Source: JAFHCF01 sp048497495 (lineage in GTDB: Bacteria; Pseudomonadota; Alphaproteobacteria; Rhizobiales; Ancalomicrobiaceae). From it: a stretch of DNA of 22,329 bases. A model generated the notes under the pieces. It saw nothing but the letters and a program-made list of their open reading frames with translations, searched no databases and had not been told where the DNA came from. The DNA is taken from contig JAFHCF010000214.1 of NCBI GenBank assembly GCA_048497495.1, positions 1-22,329 on the forward strand, given 5' to 3'. A program made the translations under genes and the position numbers. Below are positions 13,215 to 22,329 of the stretch, one piece after another (position 1 is the stretch's first letter; each line of letters starts with the position of its first letter).

Positions 13215-13931
13215 ATGAACGCTGAAGTCGCTCAGGTGGCTCTCGCCGCGCCGAATGCCTCGATCTCGCTCTTGTCGTTGTTCTTTTCCGCTCACATCGT
13301 CGTCAAATTGGTGATGGCGGGCCTGTTCCTCGCCTCGGTGTGGTGCTGGGCGATCATCGTCGACAAGGTCGTGCTGTTCTTGCGCACCCGCCGGCAGATG
13401 GACAATTTCGAACAGATCTTCTGGTCGGGCCAGAGCCTCGAGGATCTCTACCGGACGCTGTCGACGCGCAGCAACCACGGCATGCCGGCGCTGTTCGTGG
13501 CGGCGATGCGCGAATGGAAGCGCTCCCACGAGGGCGGCCGGCCGGCGATCGGATCGCTTCAACAGCGCATCGACAAGGTGATGGACGTCACCATCAACCG
13601 CGAGGTCGACCGCTTCAATTCCAATCTCCTGGTGCTCGCCACCATCGGCGCCTCGGGGCCGTTCATCGGCCTGTTCGGCACGGTGTGGGGCATCATGACG
13701 GCGTTCCAGGGGATCGCGGCGTCGAAGAACACCTCGCTCGCGGTCGTCGCGCCGGGCATCGCCGAGGCGCTGTTCGCCACCGCGATCGGCCTCGTCGCCG
13801 CCATTCCGGCGGTCATCGCCTACAACAAGCTGTCGTCCGACGCCGGCGCGCTCGGCGGACGGCTCGAGACCTTCGCCGACGAATTCTCCGCCATCCTGTC
13901 GCGCCAGATCGACGAACGGGCCGTGGCCTGA
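13215..13931 (+). CDS. tolQ: Tol-Pal system protein TolQ
   Basis: 238 residues, MotA/TolQ/ExbB family. TolQ forms the inner-membrane channel pentamer that uses the proton gradient with TolR to move TolA. Three membrane helices are visible: about 25-52, 137-163 (LATIGASGPFIGLFGTVWGI, the family signature) and 177-203 (APGIAEALFATAIGLVAAIPAV). The cytoplasmic loop 53-136 has the usual HGMPALFVAAMREW and a long charged helix. AAGGA lies about 9 nt before the ATG at 13215. The longer open frame upstream is rejected because it adds non-conserved low-complexity sequence. Confidence 0.96.
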   Translation: MNAEVAQVALAAPNASISLLSLFFSAHIVVKLVMAGLFLASVWCWAIIVDKVVLFLRTRRQMDNFEQIFWSGQSLEDLYRTLSTRSNHGMPALFVAAMREWKRSHEGGRPAIGSLQQRIDKVMDVTINREVDRFNSNLLVLATIGASGPFIGLFGTVWGIMTAFQGIAASKNTSLAVVAPGIAEALFATAIGLVAAIPAVIAYNKLSSDAGALGGRLETFADEFSAILSRQIDERAVA

Positions 13932-13956
13932 GGCCGAGCGGCAGGGAGATCGAACC

Positions 13957-14412
<456 letters not shown>

Positions 14413-14420
14413 GGACCCGC

Positions 14421-15542
14421 ATGCGTCCCGGCCTTCCCACATCGGTCGTCCTGCACGTCGCGCTGATCGGCGCGTTGGTGTTCGGCCTGCCGTTTCGGAA
14501 GCCGCTCGAGGACGCGGTGGTGGTCGACGCCATGCCGATCGAATTCGTTCCCGTCGCCGAAATCGCCAACCTCCGGCTCGGTCAGAAGACCGCCAAGCCG
14601 AAGGAGGTGATGGTGCCGAAGGAGACCAAGCTCGCCGCCAAGGAGGCCGAGGGCGCCCGCGCCGGCACCGACGCGCGCGAGGAGCCGCCGCCGCCGATCC
14701 CCGAGGCCAAGCCCGAGCCGATCAAGATGCCCGAGCCGAAGCCGGAACCGCCCAAGCCGGAACCGCCGAAGCCCGAGCCGGTCAAGGCGCCGGAGCCCCC
14801 GCCGCCACCCAAGCCCGAGCCGATCAAGGCGCCCGAGCCCAAGCCGGACCTGCCCAAGGAGGCGGAGAAGGCCAAGGATCTCGGCGAAGGCAAGCCGCCG
14901 GTGCCGAAGGAGCCGCCGAAGGACACCAAGGCGCTCGACAGGCTGATCGAGGAGCAGAAGAAGCTCGACGAGAAGAAGGCCGCCGACGCCAAGGCCGCCG
15001 CGGAAGCCAAGGCCGCCGCTGATGCCAAGGCGAAAGCCGACGCCAAGGCCAAGGCCGATGCCAAGGCCAAGGCGGACGCCAAGGCCAAGGCCGATGCCGC
15101 GGCGGCGCAGGAGGCCAAGGCCAAGTCGCAGTTCAATTCGACGACGATCAGCGACATTCTCAACAAGAACCAGACCGGGTCGTCCTCCTCGCGCACCCAG
15201 CAGACGGCGAGCCTCGGTTCGCCCTCGGGCAAGCTCAACGTCACGCGGATGACGCAATCGGAGACCGATGCTCTGGTCGGGCAGATCAAGAAGTGCTGGA
15301 ACCCGCCGATCGGCTCGGCCGAGGCCGGGATCGGCGTGACACTGCGCTTCTCGATGAACCAGGACGGGTCGCTCAACGGCCAGCCCGAGGTCGTCCAGAC
15401 CCCCAACCACCCGCTCGGGGTGGCGCTGGCCAATTCGGCGCGGCGCGCCCTGTTGCAGTGTGGACCGTATAGAATGCCCCCCGAGAAATTCGCCACCTGG
15501 CGCTCGGTGGAGGCGACCTTCAATCCCAAGGACGTCTTCTGA
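14421..15542 (+). CDS. tolA: Tol-Pal system protein TolA
   Basis: 373 residues. TolA spans the periplasm and pulls on Pal/TolB at the outer membrane. An N-terminal anchor (about 8-25, VVLHVALIGALVFGLPF) is followed by a Pro/Lys/Glu-rich stretch (about 90-160, PKPEPPKPEP-type repeats) and then a Lys/Ala-rich helix with four exact DAKAKA units. The C-terminal domain (about 270-373) carries two Cys, C292 in IKKCWNPP and C347 in LLQCGPYRMPPEKF, likely a disulfide as in TolA domain III, and ends WRSVEATFNPKDVF. ATG 14421 is chosen over GTG 14409 because GAGGA (14411-14415) is well placed for it. Strong proline content makes it a candidate for YebC-type ribosome rescue. Confidence 0.93.
   Translation: MRPGLPTSVVLHVALIGALVFGLPFRKPLEDAVVVDAMPIEFVPVAEIANLRLGQKTAKPKEVMVPKETKLAAKEAEGARAGTDAREEPPPPIPEAKPEPIKMPEPKPEPPKPEPPKPEPVKAPEPPPPPKPEPIKAPEPKPDLPKEAEKAKDLGEGKPPVPKEPPKDTKALDRLIEEQKKLDEKKAADAKAAAEAKAAADAKAKADAKAKADAKAKADAKAKADAAAAQEAKAKSQFNSTTISDILNKNQTGSSSSRTQQTASLGSPSGKLNVTRMTQSETDALVGQIKKCWNPPIGSAEAGIGVTLRFSMNQDGSLNGQPEVVQTPNHPLGVALANSARRALLQCGPYRMPPEKFATWRSVEATFNPKDVF
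15021..15092 (+). repeat. 18-bp tandem repeat in tolA, four copies
   Basis: Units of the form GAYGCCAAGGCSAARGCS start at 15021, 15039, 15057 and 15075, and encode DAKAKA. They build the helical spacer of TolA; copy number would set the reach across the periplasm. Confidence 0.9.
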
Positions 15543-15596
15543 CCGCCAACCCGCCCGGGCCGCCGGTGCGCCGAAACGACGACGAGGAACTCGACG

Positions 15597-16973
15597 ATGC
15601 CGATCCATCAGATCTCCACGCAAGTCCGCCGGGCGGGCCTGGAGCCGCGACGCGCCCGCTCGGGGCGCGGGTTCGCCCTCGCCGTTCTCGCCTTGGCGAC
15701 CGTGTTGGTCGGGGCGGTGGGCCTGGCGCCACCGGCCTCCGCCCAGCTCAAGATCACCGTCACCCCCGGCGCGGCCTTCCAACCGATGCCGATCGCGGTG
15801 CCGAACTTCACGGGCGATCCGACGCTCGGCGCCCAGGTGGCGCAGATCGTCGCCCAGGACCTGAAGACCTCGGGCTATTTCAACGTCCTCGATCCGGCCT
15901 CCTATCTCGAGCGCGCGGTCGGGGCGGAGGTGACGCCCAACTTCAACAATTGGCGCGGCATCAACGCCCAGGCGCTGATCGCCGGCACGGTCAGCCAATC
16001 GGGCGGCCAGATCTCCGCCCAGGTGCGGGTGTGGGACGTCTATGGCGGCTCGCAGTTGGTCGGCTCGCAGTTCGCCACCTCGCCCGACAACATCCGCCGT
16101 CTCGCCCACATCGTGGCCGACGCCGCCTATACCCAACTCACCGGCTTCAAGGGCTTCTTCGACAGCCGCGTCGTCTTCGTCGACGAGTCGGGTTCGAAGA
16201 GCCAGCGGGTGAAGAAGCTCGCGATCATGGATTGGGACGGCGCCAACGTGCGCTATCTCACTCGGGGCCAGGAACTGGTGCTGACGCCGCGCTTCTCGCC
16301 GTCGAGCCAGCAGATCGCCTACATGGCCTACGGCTCGGGCGATCCCAAGGTGTTCATCCTCAACGTCGCCTCCGGCGCCCGCCAGCTCCTCGGCGACTTC
16401 CCGTCGATGACATTCAGCCCCCGCTTCTCGCCGGACGGCAACACGCTGGTGTTCTCGATGCAGAAGGACGCCAACGCCAACATCTTCGCGATGAACCTCG
16501 GGGCGCGCGGCGTCTCCCAGTTGACCAGCGGGGCGTCGATCGACACCCACCCGTCGTTTTCGCCGGACGGCTCGCAGATCGTCTTCGAGTCCGATCGCGG
16601 CGGCACCCAGCAGCTCTACGTGATGGATCGCGGCGGCGGCGGCGCCAAGCGCATCTCCTTCGGCTCGGGCCGCTACTCCACGCCGGTGTGGTCGCCCGAC
16701 CCGGACAATCCGTTCATCGCCTTCACCAAGCAGGACGCCGGCTCGTTCAAGATCGGCGTGATGAAACCGGACGGCACCGGGGAGCGCATCCTCACCGAAG
16801 GCTTCCACGCCGAGGGACCGACCTTCGCGCCGAACGGCCGTTACGTGATGTTCTTCAAGGAGGAGGGCGGCGAGGCGCGGCTGTGGCTCGCCGACGTCAC
16901 CGGCCACGTGTTGACCCAGGTGCGCACGCCGGCCGGCGCGTCCGATCCGGCCTGGTCGCCGCTGTTGAAGTGA
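15597..16973 (+). CDS. tolB: Tol-Pal system beta-propeller protein TolB
   Basis: 458 residues. TolB is a periplasmic protein that shuttles between Pal and TolA. The signal peptide is long (1-49) with a basic N-region and hydrophobic core FALAVLALATVLVGAVGLA, cleaved after PASA so that the mature protein begins QLKITVTPG. The N-terminal domain (about 50-190) has PIAVPNFTGD and GYFNVLDPASYLE. The C-terminal six-bladed propeller (about 200-458) shows repeated PRFSPDG-type turns (LTPRFSPSSQQIAYM, SPRFSPDGNTLVF, HPSFSPDGSQIVFESDRGG). GAGGA precedes the ATG. It starts 54 nt after tolA and so belongs to the same operon. Confidence 0.96.
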   Translation: MPIHQISTQVRRAGLEPRRARSGRGFALAVLALATVLVGAVGLAPPASAQLKITVTPGAAFQPMPIAVPNFTGDPTLGAQVAQIVAQDLKTSGYFNVLDPASYLERAVGAEVTPNFNNWRGINAQALIAGTVSQSGGQISAQVRVWDVYGGSQLVGSQFATSPDNIRRLAHIVADAAYTQLTGFKGFFDSRVVFVDESGSKSQRVKKLAIMDWDGANVRYLTRGQELVLTPRFSPSSQQIAYMAYGSGDPKVFILNVASGARQLLGDFPSMTFSPRFSPDGNTLVFSMQKDANANIFAMNLGARGVSQLTSGASIDTHPSFSPDGSQIVFESDRGGTQQLYVMDRGGGGAKRISFGSGRYSTPVWSPDPDNPFIAFTKQDAGSFKIGVMKPDGTGERILTEGFHAEGPTFAPNGRYVMFFKEEGGEARLWLADVTGHVLTQVRTPAGASDPAWSPLLK

Positions 16974-16991
16974 GCCCGTCGTCGCGGGCTC
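16972..16991 (+). terminator. Hairpin at the tolB stop codon
   Basis: GAGCCCG (16972-16978) pairs exactly with CGGGCTC (16985-16991) around TCGTCG. There is no T run, so it may be a weak stop or an mRNA-stabilising hairpin between tolB and pal. Confidence 0.35.
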
Positions 16992-17159
16992 CGAGGTGAT
17001 GCAGATCGGCAACGGTCGGCAGGGTGGGGCGGGGCATCCCGGAAGGGTCGCCTCGCCGACACCAAACAACCATGATTGCGGGCTCGATTGACGCTCGAGA
17101 GAACGGGTCGTCTCATCGCCGTCCGGGCGTTGGCGTCAAGGTTTCGTTCACCACGTTTC

Positions 17160-17190
17160 TGAACCCCGACTTAACCACGGTCCCGTTAGG
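17160..17190 (+). promoter_or_regulatory. CtrA-like box and -10 element upstream of pal
   Basis: TGAACCCCGACTTAAC (17160-17175) fits TTAA-N7-TTAAC with one mismatch. GTTAGG (17185-17190) lies at a distance suitable for a -10, so the box would cover the -35 region, as in CtrA-activated promoters. The predicted start at about 17197 leaves a leader of about 36 nt. Confidence 0.5.
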
Positions 17191-17232
17191 GTTACCGCCG
17201 GACACGCGGGGTGTTCCGAAGGAGTCTTTCGC

Positions 17233-17727
17233 ATGTGGAGTGAGATGGGCCTGGTTCGCGGCGCCAAGTTCGCGGCGGTGATCGCCGGCACGCTGACCTT
17301 GGGCGCCTGCGCCAGCCAGCAGGACAATGCCATGGGCGGCGCCGGCGCGGGCGCCGCGACCCCGGGCAGCCAACAGGATTTCGTCGTCAACGTCGGCGAC
17401 CGGGTGTTCTTCCTCAACGACAGTTCCGAACTGACGACCGAGGCGCGCGGCACGCTCGATCGCCAGTCGGCCTGGTTGGGCAAGTATCCGCGCTACACCG
17501 TGACCGTCGAGGGTCATGCCGACGAGCGCGGCACGCGAGAGTACAACATCGCGCTCGGCGCCCGCCGCGCCACCGCCGCCCGCGACTATCTGATCTCGCG
17601 CGGCGTCGCCTCGACCCGGCTCAAGACCATCTCCTACGGCAAGGAACGGCCGGTCGCGGTGTGCGACGCCGAGAACTGCTGGAGCCAGAATCGTCGCGCC
17701 GTCACGGTGCTCAACGGCTCGAACTGA
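17233..17727 (+). CDS. pal: Peptidoglycan-associated lipoprotein Pal
   Basis: 164 residues. Pal is an outer-membrane lipoprotein that binds peptidoglycan and TolB. The lipobox LTLGAC puts the lipidated Cys at C26. A Gly/Ala/Gln-rich linker (27-48) leads to the OmpA-like domain (about 50-160), with the diaminopimelate-binding residues visible as D97 in GHADERGTREYN and R111 in GARRATAARDYL, plus YGKERPVAVCDAENCWSQNRRA at the end. The two late Cys (DAENCW and VAVCD) are common in alphaproteobacterial Pal. AAGGAG precedes the ATG at ideal spacing. The 259-bp gap after tolB with its own promoter signals suggests that pal is transcribed apart from tolQRAB as well. Confidence 0.96.
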   Translation: MWSEMGLVRGAKFAAVIAGTLTLGACASQQDNAMGGAGAGAATPGSQQDFVVNVGDRVFFLNDSSELTTEARGTLDRQSAWLGKYPRYTVTVEGHADERGTREYNIALGARRATAARDYLISRGVASTRLKTISYGKERPVAVCDAENCWSQNRRAVTVLNGSN

Positions 17728-17750
17728 TCGTCGGACGATCGGTCCGATTT

Positions 17751-17780
17751 CGAACGGCGCTCCGCGAGGGGCGCCGTTCG
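17751..17780 (+). terminator. Terminator-like hairpin after pal
   Basis: CGAACGGCGC (17751-17760) pairs exactly with GCGCCGTTCG (17771-17780) around a 10-nt loop. Only a short T-rich stretch (GCGTTTC) follows. A small palindrome, GATCGTC-G-GACGATC (17726-17740), covers the pal stop just before it. Confidence 0.5.
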
Positions 17781-17850
17781 GCGTTTCGGGGTGCGTCGGC
17801 CGGCGCCTCTCGGTGGCTTCGTCGCGGGCTCGACACGGGCGCGACAAATT

Positions 17851-17878
17851 TTGGCCGAAACGACCGGGTCATGTTAGG
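17851..17878 (+). promoter_or_regulatory. Predicted promoter of cpoB
   Basis: TTGGCC (17851-17856), a 16-nt spacer and GTTAGG (17873-17878), about 60 nt before the cpoB start. The -35 is fair. The -10 is the same GTTAGG seen before pal and ruvB. Confidence 0.4.
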
Positions 17879-17939
17879 AAAACCCTCGGATCGGACCCGG
17901 TCGGCGTGGTCCGCTCGAGGACAAGGAGCGTCGCCCTTC

Positions 17940-18923
17940 ATGGCTCGACCGACAATCACAATTCCACCGAGACTCGCCGCCCCGCCATCGGGGTGGGGCG
18001 AGAGGCTCTCCGGGTTCGCCTTCGCGCTGCTGCTGGCGCTGGCGGTGCTGGCGAGCGCGGGAAGCGCGCCGACGCGGGCCCAGAGCCTCTTCGGCGGTTC
18101 CGACGACGGCGACCGGCGCAACGCCGAGCTGTCGCTCAGGATCAACCAGCTCGAGAACCAGATGCGTGGCCTCAATGGCCAGATCGAGCAACTCGGCCAT
18201 CAGATCCAGCAGTTGCAGGACCAGTCGATCCGCATGCAGAAGGACTACGAGTTCCGTCTGCAGGAGATCGAGGGCGGCGGCGCCAAGGGTCGCGCGCCGC
18301 AGAAGCGGTCGGAAGCGCCGCCGGCCGCCGGCGAGGCGTCCGACCTCGCCGTCGCGGCGTTGCCGAACCGGGGGGCGCAGCCGGCGCCTCTCGGCCAGCT
18401 CTCGGGCGGCGATCCGATCGGCGGACTGATCGGGGCCGCGCCGATGGTTCTCGGCGCGCCGAGCGCGCGCGCCGTCACCGATCCGCCGCTGGCGCCGGTG
18501 CCCGGCGTCGACCCGCGCTATTCATCGGCACAGCCGACGGCGAGCGCCCGCGACGAGTACGATTCGGCCTACGGCTATGTGCTCAACGGCGAATACGAAC
18601 TGGCCGAGGCGAGCTTCAAGACCTTCATCGCCCATCACCCGACCGACAAGCGGGTGGGCAGCGCCCAGTTCTGGCTCGGCGAGAGCTACTACGTGCGCTC
18701 GCGCAACAAGGAGGCGGCCGACGCCTTCCTGAAGAGCTACACCCAGTTTCCCGACGGCCCCAAGGCGCCGGACAGCCTGCTGAAGCTCGGTCTGTCGCTC
18801 GCGGCGCTGGGCGAGAAGAAGGCCGCCTGCACCACCTACGACGAACTGCTCACCAAATATCCGAAGGCCTCGCGCGCCCTGCGCGACCGTGCCATGGCCG
18901 AAAAATCCCGTGCCAAGTGCTGA
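17940..18923 (+). CDS. cpoB: Cell division coordinator CpoB (YbgF)
   Basis: 327 residues. CpoB is a periplasmic partner of TolA that links outer-membrane constriction to septal peptidoglycan synthesis. The signal peptide is unusually long at its N-region (1-48), with core GFAFALLLALAVLASAG, cut near TRAQS. Residues about 60-110 form the trimerising coiled coil (RINQLENQMRGLNGQIEQLG). A Pro/Ala/Gly-rich linker (112-200) follows. The tetratricopeptide-type domain is at 205-327 (YDSAYGYVLNGEYELAEASF, FWLGESYYVRSRNKEAADAF, LLKLGLSLAALGEKKAACTTYDELL). AAGGAG (17923-17928) supports ATG 17940; ATG 17871 lies within the predicted promoter. The end overlaps the start of tilS. Confidence 0.93.
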   Translation: MARPTITIPPRLAAPPSGWGERLSGFAFALLLALAVLASAGSAPTRAQSLFGGSDDGDRRNAELSLRINQLENQMRGLNGQIEQLGHQIQQLQDQSIRMQKDYEFRLQEIEGGGAKGRAPQKRSEAPPAAGEASDLAVAALPNRGAQPAPLGQLSGGDPIGGLIGAAPMVLGAPSARAVTDPPLAPVPGVDPRYSSAQPTASARDEYDSAYGYVLNGEYELAEASFKTFIAHHPTDKRVGSAQFWLGESYYVRSRNKEAADAFLKSYTQFPDGPKAPDSLLKLGLSLAALGEKKAACTTYDELLTKYPKASRALRDRAMAEKSRAKC

Positions 18924-20247
18924 GAGCGCCCCCGTCTCGGACCGTGAGGCCGCGGATCTCTTCGCGCCGCTCCGAGATCGCTCGCGCCTCGCCCTCGCCG
19001 TCTCCGGCGGCGCCGACAGTTCCGCGCTCCTCCTTCTCTACGCCCGCGCCCGTGGGCTCGATCCCGCCCTGCCGCCGGCGGTGGTCCTCACCGTCGATCA
19101 TCGCCTGAGGGCGCAGGCGGCGGCGGAGGCGCGCCTCGTCGCGGCGCTCGCGAGCCGCCACGGTCTCGCTCATCGGACCCTCGCGTGGGAGGGCGAGAAG
19201 CCCGCCTCCAACCTTCAGGCGGCGGCGCGGCGGGCCCGCTACGACCTCCTCGTCGACGCCGCCGAGGACCTCGTCTGCGACACGCTTCTCACCGCCCATC
19301 ACGCCGAGGATCAGGCGGAGACCTTCCTGGCGCGGCTGGCGCGCGGCTCCGGCGTCGTCGGTCTTTCGGCGATGGCGCGGTGGCGCCGGCTCGACGGCCT
19401 GCTGCTCTTCCGCCCCTTCCTCGACCTGCCCAAGGCGCGGCTCGCGGCCAGTCTGCGGGCGGCGGGCGAGACCTGGTGCGAGGACCCTTCCAACGACGAC
19501 CGGCGCTACGACCGGGTGCGGCTGCGCCAGGCGGCGCCGATGCTGGCCGAACTCGGCCTCGACCGCGATCGGCTGGTCGCCACGGCGCGGGCGATGGCGC
19601 GCGCGGCGGAAGTGCTGGAGGGGGCGGTCGACGCGGCGCTCGCCGCCGGCGTCGAGGTCCATCCGGCCGGGTGGGCGGTGGCGCGCCCCGAGGTGCTCGC
19701 CGGTCTGCCGGCGGAGATCCGCCTGCGGCTGATGGCGCGGCTGATCCGCATGGTCGGCGGGCGCGAGCACGCGCCCGGGTTGGAGCCGCTGACGCGAGCG
19801 ACGGAGGCGCTGATCGCGGCCGGGGCGACGGCGCGGGTGGCGGCGCGCACCCTCGGGGGTGTTCGGCTCGAGCAACGTCTCGAACGGATCTGGCTGTCGG
19901 CGGAGCCCGGACGCGGCGCCGGGCCGGTGCTGCGGCTGTCGCCGGGGATGCGCGGGCGATACCTCGGATGCCGGGTGAGCCTCGACGCGACGGCGCCTCG
20001 GGGCGTCATGGTGACGCGGCTCGGCGAGGCGGGCCGACGGGCCCTGACGGCGCGGCGGTGTCCGACGGCCGAGATCCTGGGGCGGCCGGCGCCGAGCGCG
20101 GCGGTGATCGAATCGGCGCTCGCCGTCTTCGTCGACGAAGAACTGGTGGCCTGCCCGGGGTTGGGATACCAACCGGACGGGCCGGTCCGGTGGAGCGATC
20201 TCCTTCGACTGGCCGGACCGTCGGTGGTGGCCGGATCGGAGGGGTGA
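18889..20247 (+). CDS. tilS: tRNA(Ile)-lysidine synthetase TilS
   Basis: 452 residues if begun at GTG 18889; a second GTG at 18910 would give 445, and neither has a Shine-Dalgarno. TilS attaches lysine to the wobble cytidine of tRNA-Ile(CAU), changing its codon reading from AUG to AUA; it is essential. The ATP pyrophosphatase P-loop SGGADSSALL is at 39-48. Further N-domain motifs are VDHRLR, the catalytic stretch LLTAHHAEDQAETFLARLARGSG, LFRPFLDLPKARL and WCEDPSNDDRRYDRVRLR. The C-terminal part is Ala/Arg-rich and less conserved, as usual. It overlaps cpoB by 14-35 nt, so translation is probably coupled to it. Confidence 0.92.
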   Translation: MPWPKNPVPSAESAPVSDREAADLFAPLRDRSRLALAVSGGADSSALLLLYARARGLDPALPPAVVLTVDHRLRAQAAAEARLVAALASRHGLAHRTLAWEGEKPASNLQAAARRARYDLLVDAAEDLVCDTLLTAHHAEDQAETFLARLARGSGVVGLSAMARWRRLDGLLLFRPFLDLPKARLAASLRAAGETWCEDPSNDDRRYDRVRLRQAAPMLAELGLDRDRLVATARAMARAAEVLEGAVDAALAAGVEVHPAGWAVARPEVLAGLPAEIRLRLMARLIRMVGGREHAPGLEPLTRATEALIAAGATARVAARTLGGVRLEQRLERIWLSAEPGRGAGPVLRLSPGMRGRYLGCRVSLDATAPRGVMVTRLGEAGRRALTARRCPTAEILGRPAPSAAVIESALAVFVDEELVACPGLGYQPDGPVRWSDLLRLAGPSVVAGSEG

Positions 20248-20313
20248 GCGTGGGCGGCACGGCCCTCGCGGTAACGATTTCGACAGAGGAACACCTCCTT
20301 TCGGGGGCATCTC

Positions 20314-20343
20314 CTTGGCACGGGGCGGTGCGACACCTATCTT
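20314..20343 (+). promoter_or_regulatory. ftsH promoter, sigma-32-like
   Basis: CTTGGCA (20314-20320), then TATCTT (20338-20343) with 17 nt between TTGGCA and TATCTT. The same bases read as CTTG-N18-CCTATCTT, close to the alphaproteobacterial heat-shock consensus CTTG-N17/18-CYTATNT. It can also be read as a housekeeping promoter. Start would be near 20350, about 58 nt before the ATG. Confidence 0.55.
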
Positions 20344-20407
20344 CGGCAGGACAGACGTGGATCGGTGGGGCGACGAGATGCGCGCGCCCGCCGCGATGGG
20401 ATCACCG

Positions 20408-22329
<1,922 letters not shown>

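Overview
The window is a GC-rich chromosomal segment of an alphaproteobacterium, most likely order Hyphomicrobiales (Rhizobiales). The reasons are the gene order DUF4164-zapA-6S RNA-fthC-YmdB-type phosphoesterase-yebC, the order ruvCAB-ybgC-tolQRAB-pal-cpoB-tilS-ftsH, and CtrA-like and alpha-type sigma-32-like promoter motifs. No genus can be named safely. I see no mobile element, CRISPR array, tRNA or rRNA.

Layout. (1) 1-88: 5' end of gap on the minus strand, cut by the window edge, with a long hairpin-rich leader and a TTGACA promoter. (2) 89-907: non-coding divergent region. (3) 908-4226, plus strand: DUF4164 coiled-coil protein, zapA, 6S RNA, fthC, YmdB-type phosphoesterase and yebC, closed by a U-tract terminator. 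(4) 4286-6119, minus strand: peroxide-detoxification pair ohr/ohrR, each with a related dyad operator, and a site-2-type M50 metalloprotease. (5) 6261-7566, plus strand: ruvC and ruvA. (6) 7633-9849, minus strand: a block that separates ruvA from ruvB. It holds an unusual Cx4C rubredoxin with a Tat-like leader, a VOC protein, a WYL regulator and an unrecognised secreted protein. (7) 10024-22329, plus strand: ruvB, a proline-rich exported protein with a 60-bp tandem repeat, ybgC, tolQ, tolR, tolA, tolB, pal, cpoB, tilS and ftsH (3' end cut).

How the genes work together. RuvABC resolves Holliday junctions. TolQRA, TolB, Pal and CpoB form the trans-envelope Tol-Pal machine that draws in the outer membrane at division, and ZapA stabilises the FtsZ ring, so the segment is rich in division functions. 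Ohr/OhrR form a self-contained organic-peroxide response. TilS and FtsH are essential housekeeping functions (tRNA-Ile2 lysidine; membrane protein quality control).

The most interesting signals are regulatory. Two CtrA-like boxes (N7 spacing, one mismatch each) lie upstream of tolQ and pal. A sigma-32-like promoter lies before ftsH. The ohrR promoter has the operator inside its spacer and would give a nearly leaderless mRNA. Among proteins, the exported Cx4C rubredoxin and the repeat-containing proline-rich protein deserve attention. I did not find a clear new defence or mobile system.
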